NCBI GenBank assembly: GCA_947646735.1
Contig: CANTFK010000035.1
Location: 1-64,000 of the forward strand
Direction: 5' to 3'
Origin: Peronospora farinosa
Lineage: Eukaryota; Oomycota; Peronosporomycetes; Peronosporales; Peronosporaceae
DNA length: 64,000 bases
Of the stretch, positions 30,274 through 41,675 are shown in pieces. The notes under the pieces were generated by a model. It did no database searches, was not told the DNA's origin, and saw only the letters and a list, made by a program, of their open reading frames with translations. Position 1 is the first letter of the stretch, and each line of letters starts with the position of its first letter. Position numbers and translations under genes: made by a program.

Positions 30274-32078
30274 TTACAGAAATCCACTCGTGTAACGCTG
30301 CTGCTCCAATTCATGCAGCGAATACTTGTGCACCTGTACCTGATTCCCACCAAAAAATCGACCGTGCAAAGCCTGCTTGGCCTTCAAAGCTCCAGCTGCA
30401 TTTTCGAACACCACAAACACGCGCACGTGGTCTGCCAGCTCGTGGATTACCACTTTCTTGACGGTACCAAACTTGCCACATTCGCCACGCACCTCGTCCT
30501 CGACCTCGTCGTCCACTTCACCACAGTTTACGAGGTTCACTAAGCAGAGACAGCACTTGCTGTCGCCATCTGCGACGTCTTTCACGCCTTCGACGTCATC
30601 TTCAGCAAAAATCGTCTTTTTTTCCGGCTCGGCTACTCCATTGGCCCCATCCACTGTGACACCTGAGCCGTCGCGCACTACCTTGTCCTGGCTAGTGGCA
30701 AGGTTAAGCAACATAGCTGCCTCACTCGCCTTGCCCACTTTAAGTGGTTGACCAGCTAGTTCAAAACCGTTCATATGCTGAATCGCACTCAGTGCGCAGC
30801 TCTCCTCTACAAACTCCATAAAGCCATATTCGCGGTGCTTTAAAAGGTAGTAAAAACCATTTAACGTTAGTTTGTTGCTCCCTCCATCACCAATCTCGCT
30901 GTCGCTTACCAGTCCAGGTTCCACGGGTGAGATCGCCGCCATGACACACGCACGAACAGCTCCAAAAGGAGAGAAGATGCTCTACATTCCGACGTTTGAT
31001 CAAACACGCCACAACAAAGACTATCGTCCAAAGAACACACGAACCTCCAAGTGCTGACTATGTAGCTCCGCACGAACGTTAGCAATGTAGACGCACTTGG
31101 TCGGTACACTGTCCCGCGTAGAAAAACAAAACCCAAGTCAACAGATAACATTTCTTCAGCAAACACAAACAGGAGCAGCACTTGCTTCTTAATTGCCTCT
31201 TGTCCGATCGAGAGCGAATCATTCGGGTTTGTATTTCCACGATGCGGTCGACCAACCTGCAGCCAAAAAATGTAGCAACACCTAAGCAAAACCTGCGGCA
31301 AAGAGAACCTCATACCTCAACTTACTCGCATAGTTCGGTTGGCCAACGGTGTTCCATTAAGCACTTGTACAGCACTTTCAGCTGCTAGAACGTCATCATA
31401 CTCCAAAAAACAAAACCCCTTTGAACGTGATGCACTGCCCCACTTTCATCATCAGATAACTTGCATCAACAACACAAAAAAATTCATTTAATCTTACCCG
31501 GGCTCCAATGACAAGTCAATCGAGTGAATCACTCCAAACGGCGCAAAGGCGTTGCGAATGTCTTCCTCCTTGAGGTCATAGTATAGATTGCCAATGTACA
31601 ATCGTCGTGCCAAGTCATTAGGTGAGACATTCGTACCCGGTAGATTTAGTGACAATAGACTCGCCTGAGCCAAAGCTCGTGCTCTTGCAGCTTGTGCATC
31701 CAATTGACCACTTGCTCCCTATACAACAGCGCAGACACGAGTATGAAACTAAAGCACACAAGCATCAAACACCGAACAGCAGGCAAGACATTGCATCCAA
31801 TGGCCACGTTCTAAGCACAGCATCAAAACATTTAAAGTATTTACAAATGTACTCACAATTAAAGGCCGCGTGGCTGCAATCTGGAGCTCTTCGGGCGTCG
31901 TCTTTTCCTTCACGACACTCGACAGTCGCTTTACAATATCACTTAAAGCTTTAGGACTTGCAGACGTTTGACTTGTAGATGTTGACGTATCTTTCTCGTC
32001 GTCAGTGTCGCCCCAGCGAGAGCGACGCAAACGTTTTGACTGCTCGTGGCCGTCATTAGCCTCGTGCCCACGCTTCAT
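30274..32078 (-). CDS. PUF60-like poly(U)-binding splicing factor
   Basis: Seven exons (32078-31857, 31718-31498, 31434-31326, 31256-31186, 31108-31045, 30981-30910, 30837-30274) join in phase to 440 residues. A basic, disordered N-terminus (KRLRRSRWGDTDDEKD) is followed by RRM1 (RLYIGNLYYDL, with SKGFCFLEY as RNP1), RRM2 (CVYIANVRAEL, EYGFMEF) and a C-terminal U2AF-homology domain (CLVNLVN, ECGKFGTVKKVVIHE, then GRFFGGNQVQVHKY). This order matches PUF60/Half-pint, which helps U2AF select 3' splice sites. The helix-loop RF pair of the UHM (GRFF) that binds ULM peptides is present. One intron (31109-31185) appears to use a GC donor (GCAAGT). Human-type PUF60 is longer at the N-terminus. Confidence 0.88.
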
Positions 32079-32268
32079 TCGGACAACGAGTTATGTACAA
32101 TACCTTAAATTCAAGTGCTACAAACATTTACCTACATGCTACAACTGTGTACGAAACCTTATTTCAAAATGCCACAAACATTCACATACACTACCAGCAC
32201 ATCGTAACGACTTATTATCCCTTAATACCTTATGTCTACCACGTCCCGAGCTTCAACATCTATCACCT

Positions 32269-35200
32269 CTAGCCACGAATATCTTCTCGAGGATTCAGCA
32301 AACTGCGACGAGACATAAATGACGAAAATGGAGAAACATCGTCTTCTTCATCTGCAAAAGTGGCAAAATTTTCCACTCCGAGGTTACCCGGTGCATCAAT
32401 TTCATCAACATGGAACCCACTTCCATTGTCAAATGCTGTGGGTGACTCTATCGAACTCATGCGAGTCAAACGACGGTTCATTTGCGTCAAATTGCGCGGC
32501 GAGACGGTACCATGTGCTAGCTCATACAGCTCTGCATTGGACAATGTACCATTTTGCAAACCCGCCGTCGTCACATTGGAATCAGCACCATTTATACTGC
32601 TACCGTTTCGTGACGCGAGATGAAACAGATTGAAAGGTTCCACCTCAGCGTGTGTACCTCCATGCGCTTCAAAACATTTACGACAATGTCGGACAGGATG
32701 CAGTAAACCCACTTCGGGAATCGACATGCGTTGCGAAGTGCACTTGGCACACATCCACTTGCCGCAACGCTTACACGAGTGTGGACGACGAAAGAGCTTG
32801 AACAGCGTGTTGCAACTTGGGTCTTGGCAGTGCGTAACTATCTTTTTGTCGGGTTTCTTCAGTTTCTGCGACAGCACTGTATAATCGCGGGACATCTTTT
32901 GAATTGTGTCGACCGCGGTAGACAGTAAATCCTTCCACAGATCTCTATCCTCTAGTTTAGTAACACTGAAATGCATCTCCTTCGCTGAGACATTCGCATC
33001 CTCGTCACTTTGCTGGTTATCGTACGCCGTTATATAGAGACCATGGTGGCCCACTGACGTGTGAGTCTCATCTTGGCCATGTGTGTAGCGGCTGCGGACA
33101 GACAGCGGAACGATCCATTTCCACTTAATCACGTGAGTCTCATTCACTTCGCTCGGGTAAAAGTACCACAACTTATGTGAGACGTACTCATACACAACAA
33201 GTGCTTTCTTCCACTCCCGTCCGCCCTGGCGCTCTTTAAACAGATACCCAAATGCACATCCGTCACCCTCTAAGAAGGAGGAGCCAAAGCCATGGGCGGT
33301 AGAATAACTTGGGGGGCTGATCTGATTAATGATATCTTCCTGGAACGTGGGTTGCGTAGGTGCAGCAGTTTCAAATGGCCAGGTCGTTGAGGTTTTGCCA
33401 TCTGCAGAAGATAGCGCAGGGGGTCGTCCAACCGTCAAGATAGAGCTGAAAGGATCTTTCTTTGCCAAGTCTTCCGATGCCTGAACCAATTTCCGCCACA
33501 CTGGATTGATCCTCATATCGCACTGAATACGTGTTTGGCTCCCCGTTTTCGGATCCTTATAGCACATCTTAAGGGCCTCCATTATCAGCTTCAGGTTAGA
33601 AAAGGCATCGGTACCCGCCATGGTATCATATTTCTGCTTCCCTTTGCTGTCACTCGTATCTTGGTTTGAATATACTGTGCAAAGTAAGGGCGCCAATTTC
33701 GCGTCAGGTCCCTCTGTCTGCAGAATGCGTCCAATGATCGGACATTTGCGCGAGCGTTTACTTTTGAAATCGCCAATGCAAAACAGCAGCATTTTTGTTA
33801 TTTCACCAAGCAGCAAATTCCACATCGGGTATTTGTCATAGCACGTGATGAGCGTGGTGATCACATGAGCATCTACGAACATGCGGTCCAGACGCTTCGA
33901 TTCGTTTGACAACACAGAGTTAAGACACTTCACAACGGACCATAGATGGAAACCCGACGCTTTGCGGGTGTTGGCAGTGATGACCTGTTTCAGAAAAACC
34001 ATAAGCTCGTGGCCTTTGCGCTCCATACACGTGATTAAGCACTCACGCAGGCGACGATACTCACGCACGTTGCTGCGCCAGTCATCACTGCAAAAGATTT
34101 CCAGTTCGTTCAGATCGCCATCTATCACCGCCTGTAATAGTGTAATCCACGCCTGCTTCTCTTCTTCAGATGACGCTGCAAAGTATTCGATGGATATAAT
34201 CTCCATCGTCGCAGAATCATCTTCCCGTCCATTGCGGCGTTGGTGATGATGCACCATCGCGTTCGCAGGAGGCACAACAGCACGGTGCGAAGCCACTAAG
34301 CTCTTGCTAGCATCGAGTACCTTCTTTTTGACAGTCACACAAAACCCAAACTGATGCCAGTCCGAGCTCTGCACGTTTTCCATTTCATCCAAAGTAATCA
34401 CAATCTGGTTACCTCGATTTGAAGTAAATGCTTGATTCAGACTGGGCAACGAGTCTGATTGATCTTCGCGCAGTGTCGTCATTCGGAGTCCCATCATGCA
34501 ATTCAAACTCACCTGGCATTGCTGGAGCTCGTTCTTCAGTTTCTTTCTTACCAGCAGATTTCCCTGCCGCATCAGATGCGTGGAGCACAAAAAGTTGAGG
34601 CAGTCGATGCCCACTGATGCTGCCGAATTGTTGCCTGTGTTCCGAGTGTCAGTAAATTCCACCGTTTCGGTCAGCTCAAAGAGATGCATGAGCATTGTAA
34701 TACACGTCGGGCGTGGGTGGCCCTGTGACAGCAGCATCAGTGGATCAAGCGAAGCTGCCTTGCTGCGTCCCTCTTGTGTCAGCGGTGTACTCCAGAACGT
34801 TAGCTCCTTTATCATTTGCACGAAAAGTAACTCGAGCGCTGCCTGGTGTTCCTGCATAAACAAGTGGATCAGACGTCGCACCTTGCGTGACGTGTACTTA
34901 CGCAACGCCGAGTTGGCGGTCTCACGCGAGGCACCACAGATCGACACATACTCATCCTGACCAGTGACGTTGTCCAGTGGAATGGTTTTGGCTGAGATGG
35001 CTACGCCACGTCCTGTCAAATACGGCGCATGCACGATCTCACGCAACAACATGAAGGTATTTTCAATGCCGTCTCGCTCGAAGGCGTTGCGTGGCGGGGA
35101 AAAGGTCACCTGTTTCTGAATCAACTTTTGCATCATGTGCGTTTCAAACAGTGACGTAATGGCGACCTCCGAGTGCTCCGCGTAAATGAGGTGCAGGAGC

Positions 35201-36240
35201 AACGTGCGAATGTCATCGTGGCCGATGTTGGCCAGCAGCATGTCCACTGTCGCAGGGTGGTCAGACAAGAAGTGCAAAATGCAGGCACCTTTCTGTCCTC
35301 GAATGGCAAAGTAGCGAAGAATCTGCGACGCAAAGTTGGCCGAGTCATGGCTGAAGATACCGTACATGGCCGTCTCGTTGACTTCGGTCGTCAGTGGGGC
35401 CGGGATCCCCGTGTCGTCTGGTCCGTCCGAGTCCGAGTCTTCTTCATTCTCCGTCACACCAGACATCTCGACACTGTCCCTCATCACCACTTTGTTTCCA
35501 TTCTTTTCTACCCGCAACAGCTGCGTCTCTCCATTTGCAGGTGAGTGCAATGGCGACACAATTGTCCGAGCATTCGTACCATCGACTTCTGTTCCACGTA
35601 AAGATCTTCTCCTGTCCACTACAGTTTCGTCCATAACTTGATTCTCTTCCTCATGATCAGCAAAACTCTGTTGCAATGTCTGTGCCCCATCTTTCTCAAA
35701 TACTTGGACAGCCACTTGAATAAGTTCTTCCATCTCAGCTACAGATGCAAGACGTTCTTTACGTCGCAATGGGGTGCCACATTTCGATGACACACCGTCT
35801 GCTTCACGTTGCAACATGTCAAAAATAGAGTCCCAGAATTCCGAACATTGATGCGGTTGTCCCGGTTCACACGCAGCAATAGCGTTTACTGCACCGCCTA
35901 GAACAATAAATTGTGCTGCCATCGCACGTGTATGGGATGGATGGGATGCATTTAATGCAAGACGAATAAGCTCCAGTGTCTTCTCTCTTGAGAATAAAAT
36001 ACCACGTAAACGACTCGTCATTCGTTTAAATAAAAGTTCCAGCATTTCATGGGAAAAACTCTCGTTTAATAACTGAGCAAGTGAATATTTCTCACTCATA
36101 AGACCGTCCACAAATTTTTCAATGTTCGAACGTGTCTGTTCTGCCATCTTCTTGCACTCTTGTTGGACAGATGCAGCTTCATTGTGGGTAGGGGATGGGA
36201 GTTTTGACTCGGGAGATGTCGTCACACTTTTCTCGAGCAT
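32269..36240 (-). CDS. SAPS-like, PH and FYVE domain fusion protein
   Basis: This is an intronless frame of 1323 residues. Residues about 295-365 (NFASQILRYFAIRGQKGACI and IGHDDIRTLLLHLIYAE) match the start of the SAPS repeat region of PP6 phosphatase regulatory subunits. A PH-like segment follows at about 600-710 (ending KQAWITLLQAVIDGD). A second PH domain at about 993-1113 has GYLFKERQGGREWKKALVVY and ends with LWKDLL. A FYVE-type zinc finger at about 1130-1195 has CxxxxC, RRPHSCKRCG, CAKC and HCRKC. The zinc ligands are kept but the canonical R(R/K)HHCR is altered to RRPHSCKRC, so PtdIns3P binding is uncertain. The likely role is a membrane-recruited phosphatase scaffold (inference). It shares an upstream region of about 1 kb with the divergent cyclin gene. 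Confidence 0.8.
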   Translation of the reverse strand: MLEKSVTTSPESKLPSPTHNEAASVQQECKKMAEQTRSNIEKFVDGLMSEKYSLAQLLNESFSHEMLELLFKRMTSRLRGILFSREKTLELIRLALNASHPSHTRAMAAQFIVLGGAVNAIAACEPGQPHQCSEFWDSIFDMLQREADGVSSKCGTPLRRKERLASVAEMEELIQVAVQVFEKDGAQTLQQSFADHEEENQVMDETVVDRRRSLRGTEVDGTNARTIVSPLHSPANGETQLLRVEKNGNKVVMRDSVEMSGVTENEEDSDSDGPDDTGIPAPLTTEVNETAMYGIFSHDSANFASQILRYFAIRGQKGACILHFLSDHPATVDMLLANIGHDDIRTLLLHLIYAEHSEVAITSLFETHMMQKLIQKQVTFSPPRNAFERDGIENTFMLLREIVHAPYLTGRGVAISAKTIPLDNVTGQDEYVSICGASRETANSALRKYTSRKVRRLIHLFMQEHQAALELLFVQMIKELTFWSTPLTQEGRSKAASLDPLMLLSQGHPRPTCITMLMHLFELTETVEFTDTRNTGNNSAASVGIDCLNFLCSTHLMRQGNLLVRKKLKNELQQCQVSLNCMMGLRMTTLREDQSDSLPSLNQAFTSNRGNQIVITLDEMENVQSSDWHQFGFCVTVKKKVLDASKSLVASHRAVVPPANAMVHHHQRRNGREDDSATMEIISIEYFAASSEEEKQAWITLLQAVIDGDLNELEIFCSDDWRSNVREYRRLRECLITCMERKGHELMVFLKQVITANTRKASGFHLWSVVKCLNSVLSNESKRLDRMFVDAHVITTLITCYDKYPMWNLLLGEITKMLLFCIGDFKSKRSRKCPIIGRILQTEGPDAKLAPLLCTVYSNQDTSDSKGKQKYDTMAGTDAFSNLKLIMEALKMCYKDPKTGSQTRIQCDMRINPVWRKLVQASEDLAKKDPFSSILTVGRPPALSSADGKTSTTWPFETAAPTQPTFQEDIINQISPPSYSTAHGFGSSFLEGDGCAFGYLFKERQGGREWKKALVVYEYVSHKLWYFYPSEVNETHVIKWKWIVPLSVRSRYTHGQDETHTSVGHHGLYITAYDNQQSDEDANVSAKEMHFSVTKLEDRDLWKDLLSTAVDTIQKMSRDYTVLSQKLKKPDKKIVTHCQDPSCNTLFKLFRRPHSCKRCGKWMCAKCTSQRMSIPEVGLLHPVRHCRKCFEAHGGTHAEVEPFNLFHLASRNGSSINGADSNVTTAGLQNGTLSNAELYELAHGTVSPRNLTQMNRRLTRMSSIESPTAFDNGSGFHVDEIDAPGNLGVENFATFADEEDDVSPFSSFMSRRSLLNPREDIRG

Positions 36241-37257
36241 TGTAGAATGCTTTTAGCTTGACGGACGGGAAAGAAAAATGACCATATTTAGTTGGAAGGT
36301 TTCGGCGGCGTCTTCATTGGATCGTATGTATGTAGATGGAACATGAAGTTTTAGAGGGAATGAAGTTGTAGAGGGAAGAAAGGATTGACAAAGGTATAGA
36401 AAATGCAAATATTAGTGGATAATAAGGGGATTTCCCTGGCTTTTTTGATACAATGTAGCATTAGTGAAAAAAACTACATATTAATCAACGTGACGGATCA
36501 CACCTCGGCAAGGTTTTTGATAATTGATGCTTTGTCGTGAATATTAGCAAATCGTGATGGAGTTTTGTCGAAGCGATCGCGACAGAGAAGATTGATGACA
36601 TGATAGTGTAAATATTCGTACAAAACCAATGCATAAGGCAAAAAAATAACAAAGTGTCAGCTCACCATGTCTATGAATGGATCAAGTCCTAGACGACTGT
36701 GTGTGCACTAGTACCTTTTCAGCAGTGAACAATAGTTGCATGAGCTCCTCCGCTGAAGCAGTTTTTCATTCTGATACATGTTTTGGCGGAATATGTACGT
36801 TTTCATACGAAACACAGCAGCTTCCATTGAGCAATTACCTCTTTGCTACTCGCTACTTTTACAACGATACCATATCAATAAACTTTGTCTTAACTAAAGA
36901 CAAACTATATTGCTATGGTCTTGCAGACCTTAAGACTATATGGATCTTCTAGTAGTAGCATACTTCCTTCTGATACAATGTTGTCTTTGGTCGTGGCACA
37001 CTTTGCAATCGTGTCCGTAGTGCAACCGGTGAGATGTTCTTTTATCATTAGATCTGCATTCTAAAGCACTAGCCATGTACCGAGTATGTCTCAATAGTCG
37101 AATCATGAGCACCTTTTGTCAAGATTCTGTACTTGATTTCTGCATCAAATAAAAATTCAAAATTCAAAAAAAAAACATTTTGAAGTAACGCCAAAGTAAC
37201 ATTCCCCCCTTCGCTTCATACCGCGCGCAAAAAGTCGCTATCTGCCAGCAGGAGCCC
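36241..37257. promoter_or_regulatory. divergent intergenic region (SAPS-FYVE gene / cyclin)
   Basis: The region is AT-rich and holds no credible gene; the largest plus-strand frame (36677-36952) has no motif. Read on the minus strand, 36283-36268 gives GGTCATTTTTCTTTCC, a loose match to the oomycete Inr, placed about 30-40 bp before the minus-strand ATG. Confidence 0.4.
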
Positions 37258-39137
37258 ATGGAACGTACTCGGAGCAGCGAAGTGAGCGACGCCACACGCA
37301 AGCGCAAACGTGGAGCATTGCAAGACATTAGCAATAACTCAAAGACGCAATCACCGACGCGATGCGGTGTCGTGAAGAAAGAGACGACGGCGGATGACGT
37401 GAATAAGCCCAAGACAAAGGCATCGAGAGCTTCTTTGCGTCGTAAATCGACGATTTCGAGTGTGAATTTGGCACTGAAGAGCTCTATGGCATCTACAGTG
37501 GCTAGTAAAGCAAAGAAGCGTGTAACTGTGAGCAAAAAGACGGAGATAACGCGCGTAAAGAAGCGGAAACTCGAAGGAACGGAGAATCAGTCGCTACATC
37601 CAAAGATACAGACAAGTATGTTGTCGTTTCAAGCGGTATCTGTGAAGACAAAGGAGATGGTGAAGAAGGAGAAGGGATGGAGGGGTGAGGAAGACAAGGA
37701 AAATGTGGAGATAGAAGAGGAAGAAGAAGAGGTAGGAAAGTTAGAGAGATAGAGAAGAAACAGAGGAAGAAGCTGATGAGAGAGTGTCTTGATTGTAGGT
37801 GGATGATCATGTGGAAGTGGAGAAGGACGTTGTAAAGGAGGTAGTGGAAGAAAAGCAGAGAGAGAAGGAAGTGGTGGGGAAGAGTAAGAAACTGGAACAG
37901 CAGCAAGAAGAGACACTGGAGAGTCAGGGAAAAGATACGCTTGTAGCGGAAGCCGAAGCATCTGCTGATGTATGTGAGAGACGGGACGAGTATGCTCCTC
38001 GTCCGTACAGTTTTACATACGATCACAAAAGCTCGTGCTTTGATGAAGCGACGTACGTAGCAGCAGTGCGTGATATTGATGCTCCATCTGCAACAATGAG
38101 TTCGCATTACGCGAAGCTTGTGCGAGAGCTGGACATTTATTACAGGAAGCACGAAACGAAATATCTACCTGAAGCAAATTACATTGGCACGGTGCAAATG
38201 GACATTAACGAGAAGATGCGCACGATTTTGATTGATTGGCTCGTAGAGGTTGGCGAGGAGTACGAGCTCGACTCACAGACGTTTCACAAGGCGGTACGTT
38301 GAGTCTTATATCTGTAGGAAGCTGGATATGATTCTCTTGTCTAATTGGAGTGGATTAGGTCAACTTGGTGGACCGTTGTCTCAAGAAGATTAAGATTAAT
38401 CGTAAACAGTTCCAGCTCCTAGGCTGTGCATGTATGATGATTGCAGCGAAATTTGAGGAAGTTTACGGCCCGAATGTGGAGGAATTCGTATACATCTCTG
38501 ACCAGACGTATACTGCAGACGAGGTACGTTACCGATATTCGTGTCTATGCGGCTTACGACTAAGTGCTATGCTGAAATGTGCAGATGCTCGATATGGAAG
38601 CACAAGTGCTCAAGGCACTAGAGTACCGTGTTGCATCGACTACTTGCTACGGTTTCATGCATCGCTACATGCAAGCAGGATGTACGACGGACAAACAGCG
38701 ATCGCTGGTGTCGGTGCGAGCACTGCAATTGGTGGGGTCCTATTGACAACGTATCATCCTCACTAACCTTTGCTTTCTTTGCTTTTTTGCAGTACCTCTG
38801 TGACCTCGCCCTATTGTTTTACCACATGGTGCGGTTCAAACCTTCAAAGCTGGTGGCTTCAGCTGTATACCTCGCTCGTTTTACCACAAGTGAGACTGAG
38901 GCGTGGACTCCTACATTACACCACGTCACCAAGTACAATCCACTAGATTTTCAGGACTGCGTCGAGGAGCTTCATCGTCTTCACGCTATCGAGTCTCAGG
39001 TGGTCAACACTCAGCGCGACAAAGCAAAGGCAGTGAGCGAGAAATACTTAGCAGACAAGTTTGACAAGGCGAGTACTATCCCTGCGTGCAGCAAGAATCA
39101 GTTGATGGACTCGTTTCCCCATTACAAGCCTTCTTAG
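37258..39137 (+). CDS. mitotic B-type cyclin
   Basis: Five exons (37258-37731, 37799-38293, 38359-38523, 38585-38731, 38793-39137) give 541 residues, all joined in phase 0 across short introns of 61-67 nt. The N-terminus has a destruction box RGALQDISN at residues 18-26, the signal for APC/C-driven breakdown, then a Lys-rich stretch and a long acidic and basic low-complexity part. The cyclin box begins with MRTILIDWLVEVGEEY and continues with CLKKIKINRKQFQLLGCACMM, KFEEVYGPNVEEFVYI and YRVASTTCYGF; the C-terminal cyclin fold contains FKPSKLVASAVYLAR. This layout fits a CDK1 partner for mitotic entry. The tail is longer in the middle than in animal cyclin B. Confidence 0.93.
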
Positions 39138-39799
39138 AGAGGCACGGTGAGGAATGGCTAGTCAATCGAAGGTATTGTATTCTGTATTTGGGAGCTCCCA
39201 GTGCATGCAGAATAAGCATGAATGGATTAACGCGAACACGTTCAGGATCATCGTAGCACTAGAGGACACAAGCTCCCTCGTATTATTTTTCATCATTGTA
39301 GGTTAGGTTTCATTTTCTTTACTTGTTTGTTGCATTGGTGGCAAGAATTGCTTAAACTTGATCGATCTTTTCTGCTCGCTACGACATTATTTCTACCGCT
39401 ACAATGTCTACATTGCACTTAAACAATAACATTTCATGTTTGTATAAAGCCATGGATAGAGAATTGTATTGGCATCTTATCTTCTATTCTATTGGTAATG
39501 GCATTTCTTCTAGAATGCAAAAAATTCTCTCTCTAAATTACGTCGACACCGTTTCCCGGTCGGTCGTCTTGGTCGGTTGACATTCGATTTAGAGAATTTT
39601 CCAGAAGACATTTGACTTGTGTTTTGTATACCGACGATCTTTTGGGCCTGTTTCCACACTCCCTTTTTTCTCCCTCTCCCTCCGCCTCAGCCAGCCAGTC
39701 TTGAACCCGCGCAGTCCACACATAAGCAGCCAAAAACAGATAGTCAGTCTGTGATATTATATTATCTTCCCTTCTATACAATAACCAAGACAAACAAAA
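39138..39799. other. intergenic, DnaJ promoter
   Basis: No gene is supported. A pyrimidine-rich tract (39650-39690) and a TATATTATC-like stretch near 39756 lie ahead of the DnaJ start. The minus-strand frame here is the shadow of the DnaJ gene. Confidence 0.4.
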
Positions 39800-41068
39800 A
39801 TGTTTGGTGGTGGCTTTGAGAGTTTCTTTGGTGGTGGTTTTGAGGGCGGTGCAGGAGGTGCAGCCGGAGGTGCGTCGAAGCCCGTTGAGAATACCAAGTT
39901 TTATGAAGCACTGGGTGTCTCCAAGACAGCAACAGCTGCTGAGATTAAGAAAGCTTATCGTAAACTTGCTCTGAAGAATCATCCGGATAAAGGTGGTGAT
40001 CCGGAACTCTTTAAGACGATTACCGTAGCTTATGAGGTTCTCTCGGATACAGAAAAACGTGAAGTATACGATCAATACGGAGAAGAAGGACTACAAAATG
40101 GAGGAGGTGGTGGAGATGCCAGTGACTTGTTTAGTCAGTTTTTCCGTGGTCAAGGAGGACGTCGACCACGTGGTCCACAAAAAGGAGAAGATTTGACCCA
40201 TCCACTGAAGGTGTCGCTTGAAGACTTGTACAATGGCAAGACGGTCAAGCTTGCAGTCAATCGAGACGTCCTTTGCAGTCGATGTGAAGGCCGTGGGGGT
40301 GCCGAAGGAGCAGAAAAGACATGTGATACGTGTCAAGGACGTGGGATGCGTGTCCAGCTTCGTCATATTGCACCAGGAATGGTCCAGCAGATGCAGAGTG
40401 TGTGTCCGGACTGTCGTGGCCAAGGAAAGAACATTCGAGAGACGGATCGATGCAAAGGATGCAAGGGGAAGAAGGTGACGAAGGAACGAAAAGTGCTGGA
40501 AGTTCATATTGAAAAGGGAATGCGTAATGGACAACGCATTACGTTTGCGGGAGAAGCTGATCAAGCACCTGGTACAGTTCCTGGTGACATTATATTTGTT
40601 GTCCAGGAGAAGGAACATACGACATTTCAACGAAAGAGCAGTAATCTCATTATGGAGAAGAAGATTAGTCTTGTTGAAGCTCTTTGTGGCTTTGAGATGA
40701 TTGTCGAACACTTGGATGGTCGTCATCTACACATTAAGACGCGGCCTGGTGAGATCATCAAGCCCAACCAGTTTAAGTCGGTGCACGGAGAGGGAATGCC
40801 TACGCATGGCAACCCTTTTGTCAAGGGTCAGCTTGTTATCTTGTTCAAGGTGCAGTTCCCGGAGAGCGGTAGTCTGTCGGAGAAGCAGCTCAGTGTGCTC
40901 AAGAGCACGCTGCCTGCCCCTACGCCCGTGACCCCCCTAGCCGAGTCAGAGGAGTGCTTCTTGTCGGACTTTGACGCCGAAGCTGCTAAGGCCGAACAGC
41001 AGCAGCGTGAAGCGTACGACTCGGACGAGGAGCGCGGTGGCCAGCGTGTGCAGTGCCAGCAGCAGTAG
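39800..41068 (+). CDS. type I DnaJ/Hsp40 co-chaperone (DNAJA/Ydj1-like)
   Basis: An intronless gene of 422 residues. After a Gly-rich start comes the J domain ([21 protein letters not shown] with the HPD motif), a short Gly-rich linker, and four zinc-finger repeats ([32 protein letters not shown]). Two C-terminal substrate-binding domains follow ([35 protein letters not shown]). The protein ends VQCQQQ, which fits a CaaX prenylation box, as in Ydj1 and DNAJA1, so it would be farnesylated and partly held at ER membranes. It stimulates Hsp70 ATPase and delivers unfolded clients. The high, regular codon use suggests strong expression. The last CxxCxGxG repeat is slightly off consensus, as is usual. 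Confidence 0.95.
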   Translation: MFGGGFESFFGGGFEGGAGGAAGGASKPVENTKFYEALGVSKTATAAEIKKAYRKLALKNHPDKGGDPELFKTITVAYEVLSDTEKREVYDQYGEEGLQNGGGGGDASDLFSQFFRGQGGRRPRGPQKGEDLTHPLKVSLEDLYNGKTVKLAVNRDVLCSRCEGRGGAEGAEKTCDTCQGRGMRVQLRHIAPGMVQQMQSVCPDCRGQGKNIRETDRCKGCKGKKVTKERKVLEVHIEKGMRNGQRITFAGEADQAPGTVPGDIIFVVQEKEHTTFQRKSSNLIMEKKISLVEALCGFEMIVEHLDGRHLHIKTRPGEIIKPNQFKSVHGEGMPTHGNPFVKGQLVILFKVQFPESGSLSEKQLSVLKSTLPAPTPVTPLAESEECFLSDFDAEAAKAEQQQREAYDSDEERGGQRVQCQQQ

Positions 41069-41675
41069 GAGGATTCTCTGTGCAAGCGAGAAGGTTAGAC
41101 TGCAAAGGACGCGGGAGCTGTGGGCGGTGGTGTGCTGAACGCGGGGGCGATTGGCTGGAAGTTGTTAAGCTGGCTGTCTGCCTTTCTGTGATCACTTGCA
41201 CCAACGAATTCCAGTCGCGAACCATACGTTGCGAAGGAGAAAAGAAAGAAAAAAATGCATATCATTTTTAGGCTTGGTTGTTTGTCGTAGTCATGATAGT
41301 GAGGAAGAATATGCTACCGTGATAGATCGTGACTCATGTGTTGCCTGACAAGTCGTGTTTGAAGTCGATGTATTGCACCATAGTTAGTTTTAGTCAGTCA
41401 AAAGGGTAATGCTAGCAGATCAATGTCACATGGGCAGTCATATCTACATCCATAGATCACCAGCAACAAACTTCTCTAACAACATGGCTGGGAAACCGCA
41501 AATGGGAACGTATTGCATTGATTCTCTCTACTCAAAAAGAAGCTCAACACGATTCGTTTTCCACTCCCCGGCAAGGAAGAATGTTCATGCTAGCCCTCCT
41601 TCTTCTTCCCACTGGTAGGTAGGTAAAAGGAGAGTCTTGAGATAACACAACGATGTTTCTCAATCCAGTACTAGC
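41069..41675. other. intergenic between DnaJ and eL31
   Basis: This holds the 3' flanks of two convergent genes. No frame with a recognisable motif was found. Confidence 0.4.

Noticed and set aside
36677..36952. 91-codon plus-strand frame between the SAPS-FYVE and cyclin genes
   Set aside because: AT-rich, no motif, and the region is expected to hold promoters.
37502..38152. 216-codon minus-strand Leu/Ser-rich frame
   Set aside because: It is the shadow of the acidic/basic N-terminal region of the cyclin gene.
39533..40726. Two minus-strand frames over the DnaJ gene
   Set aside because: They have no motifs and are antisense to a fully conserved J-domain protein.
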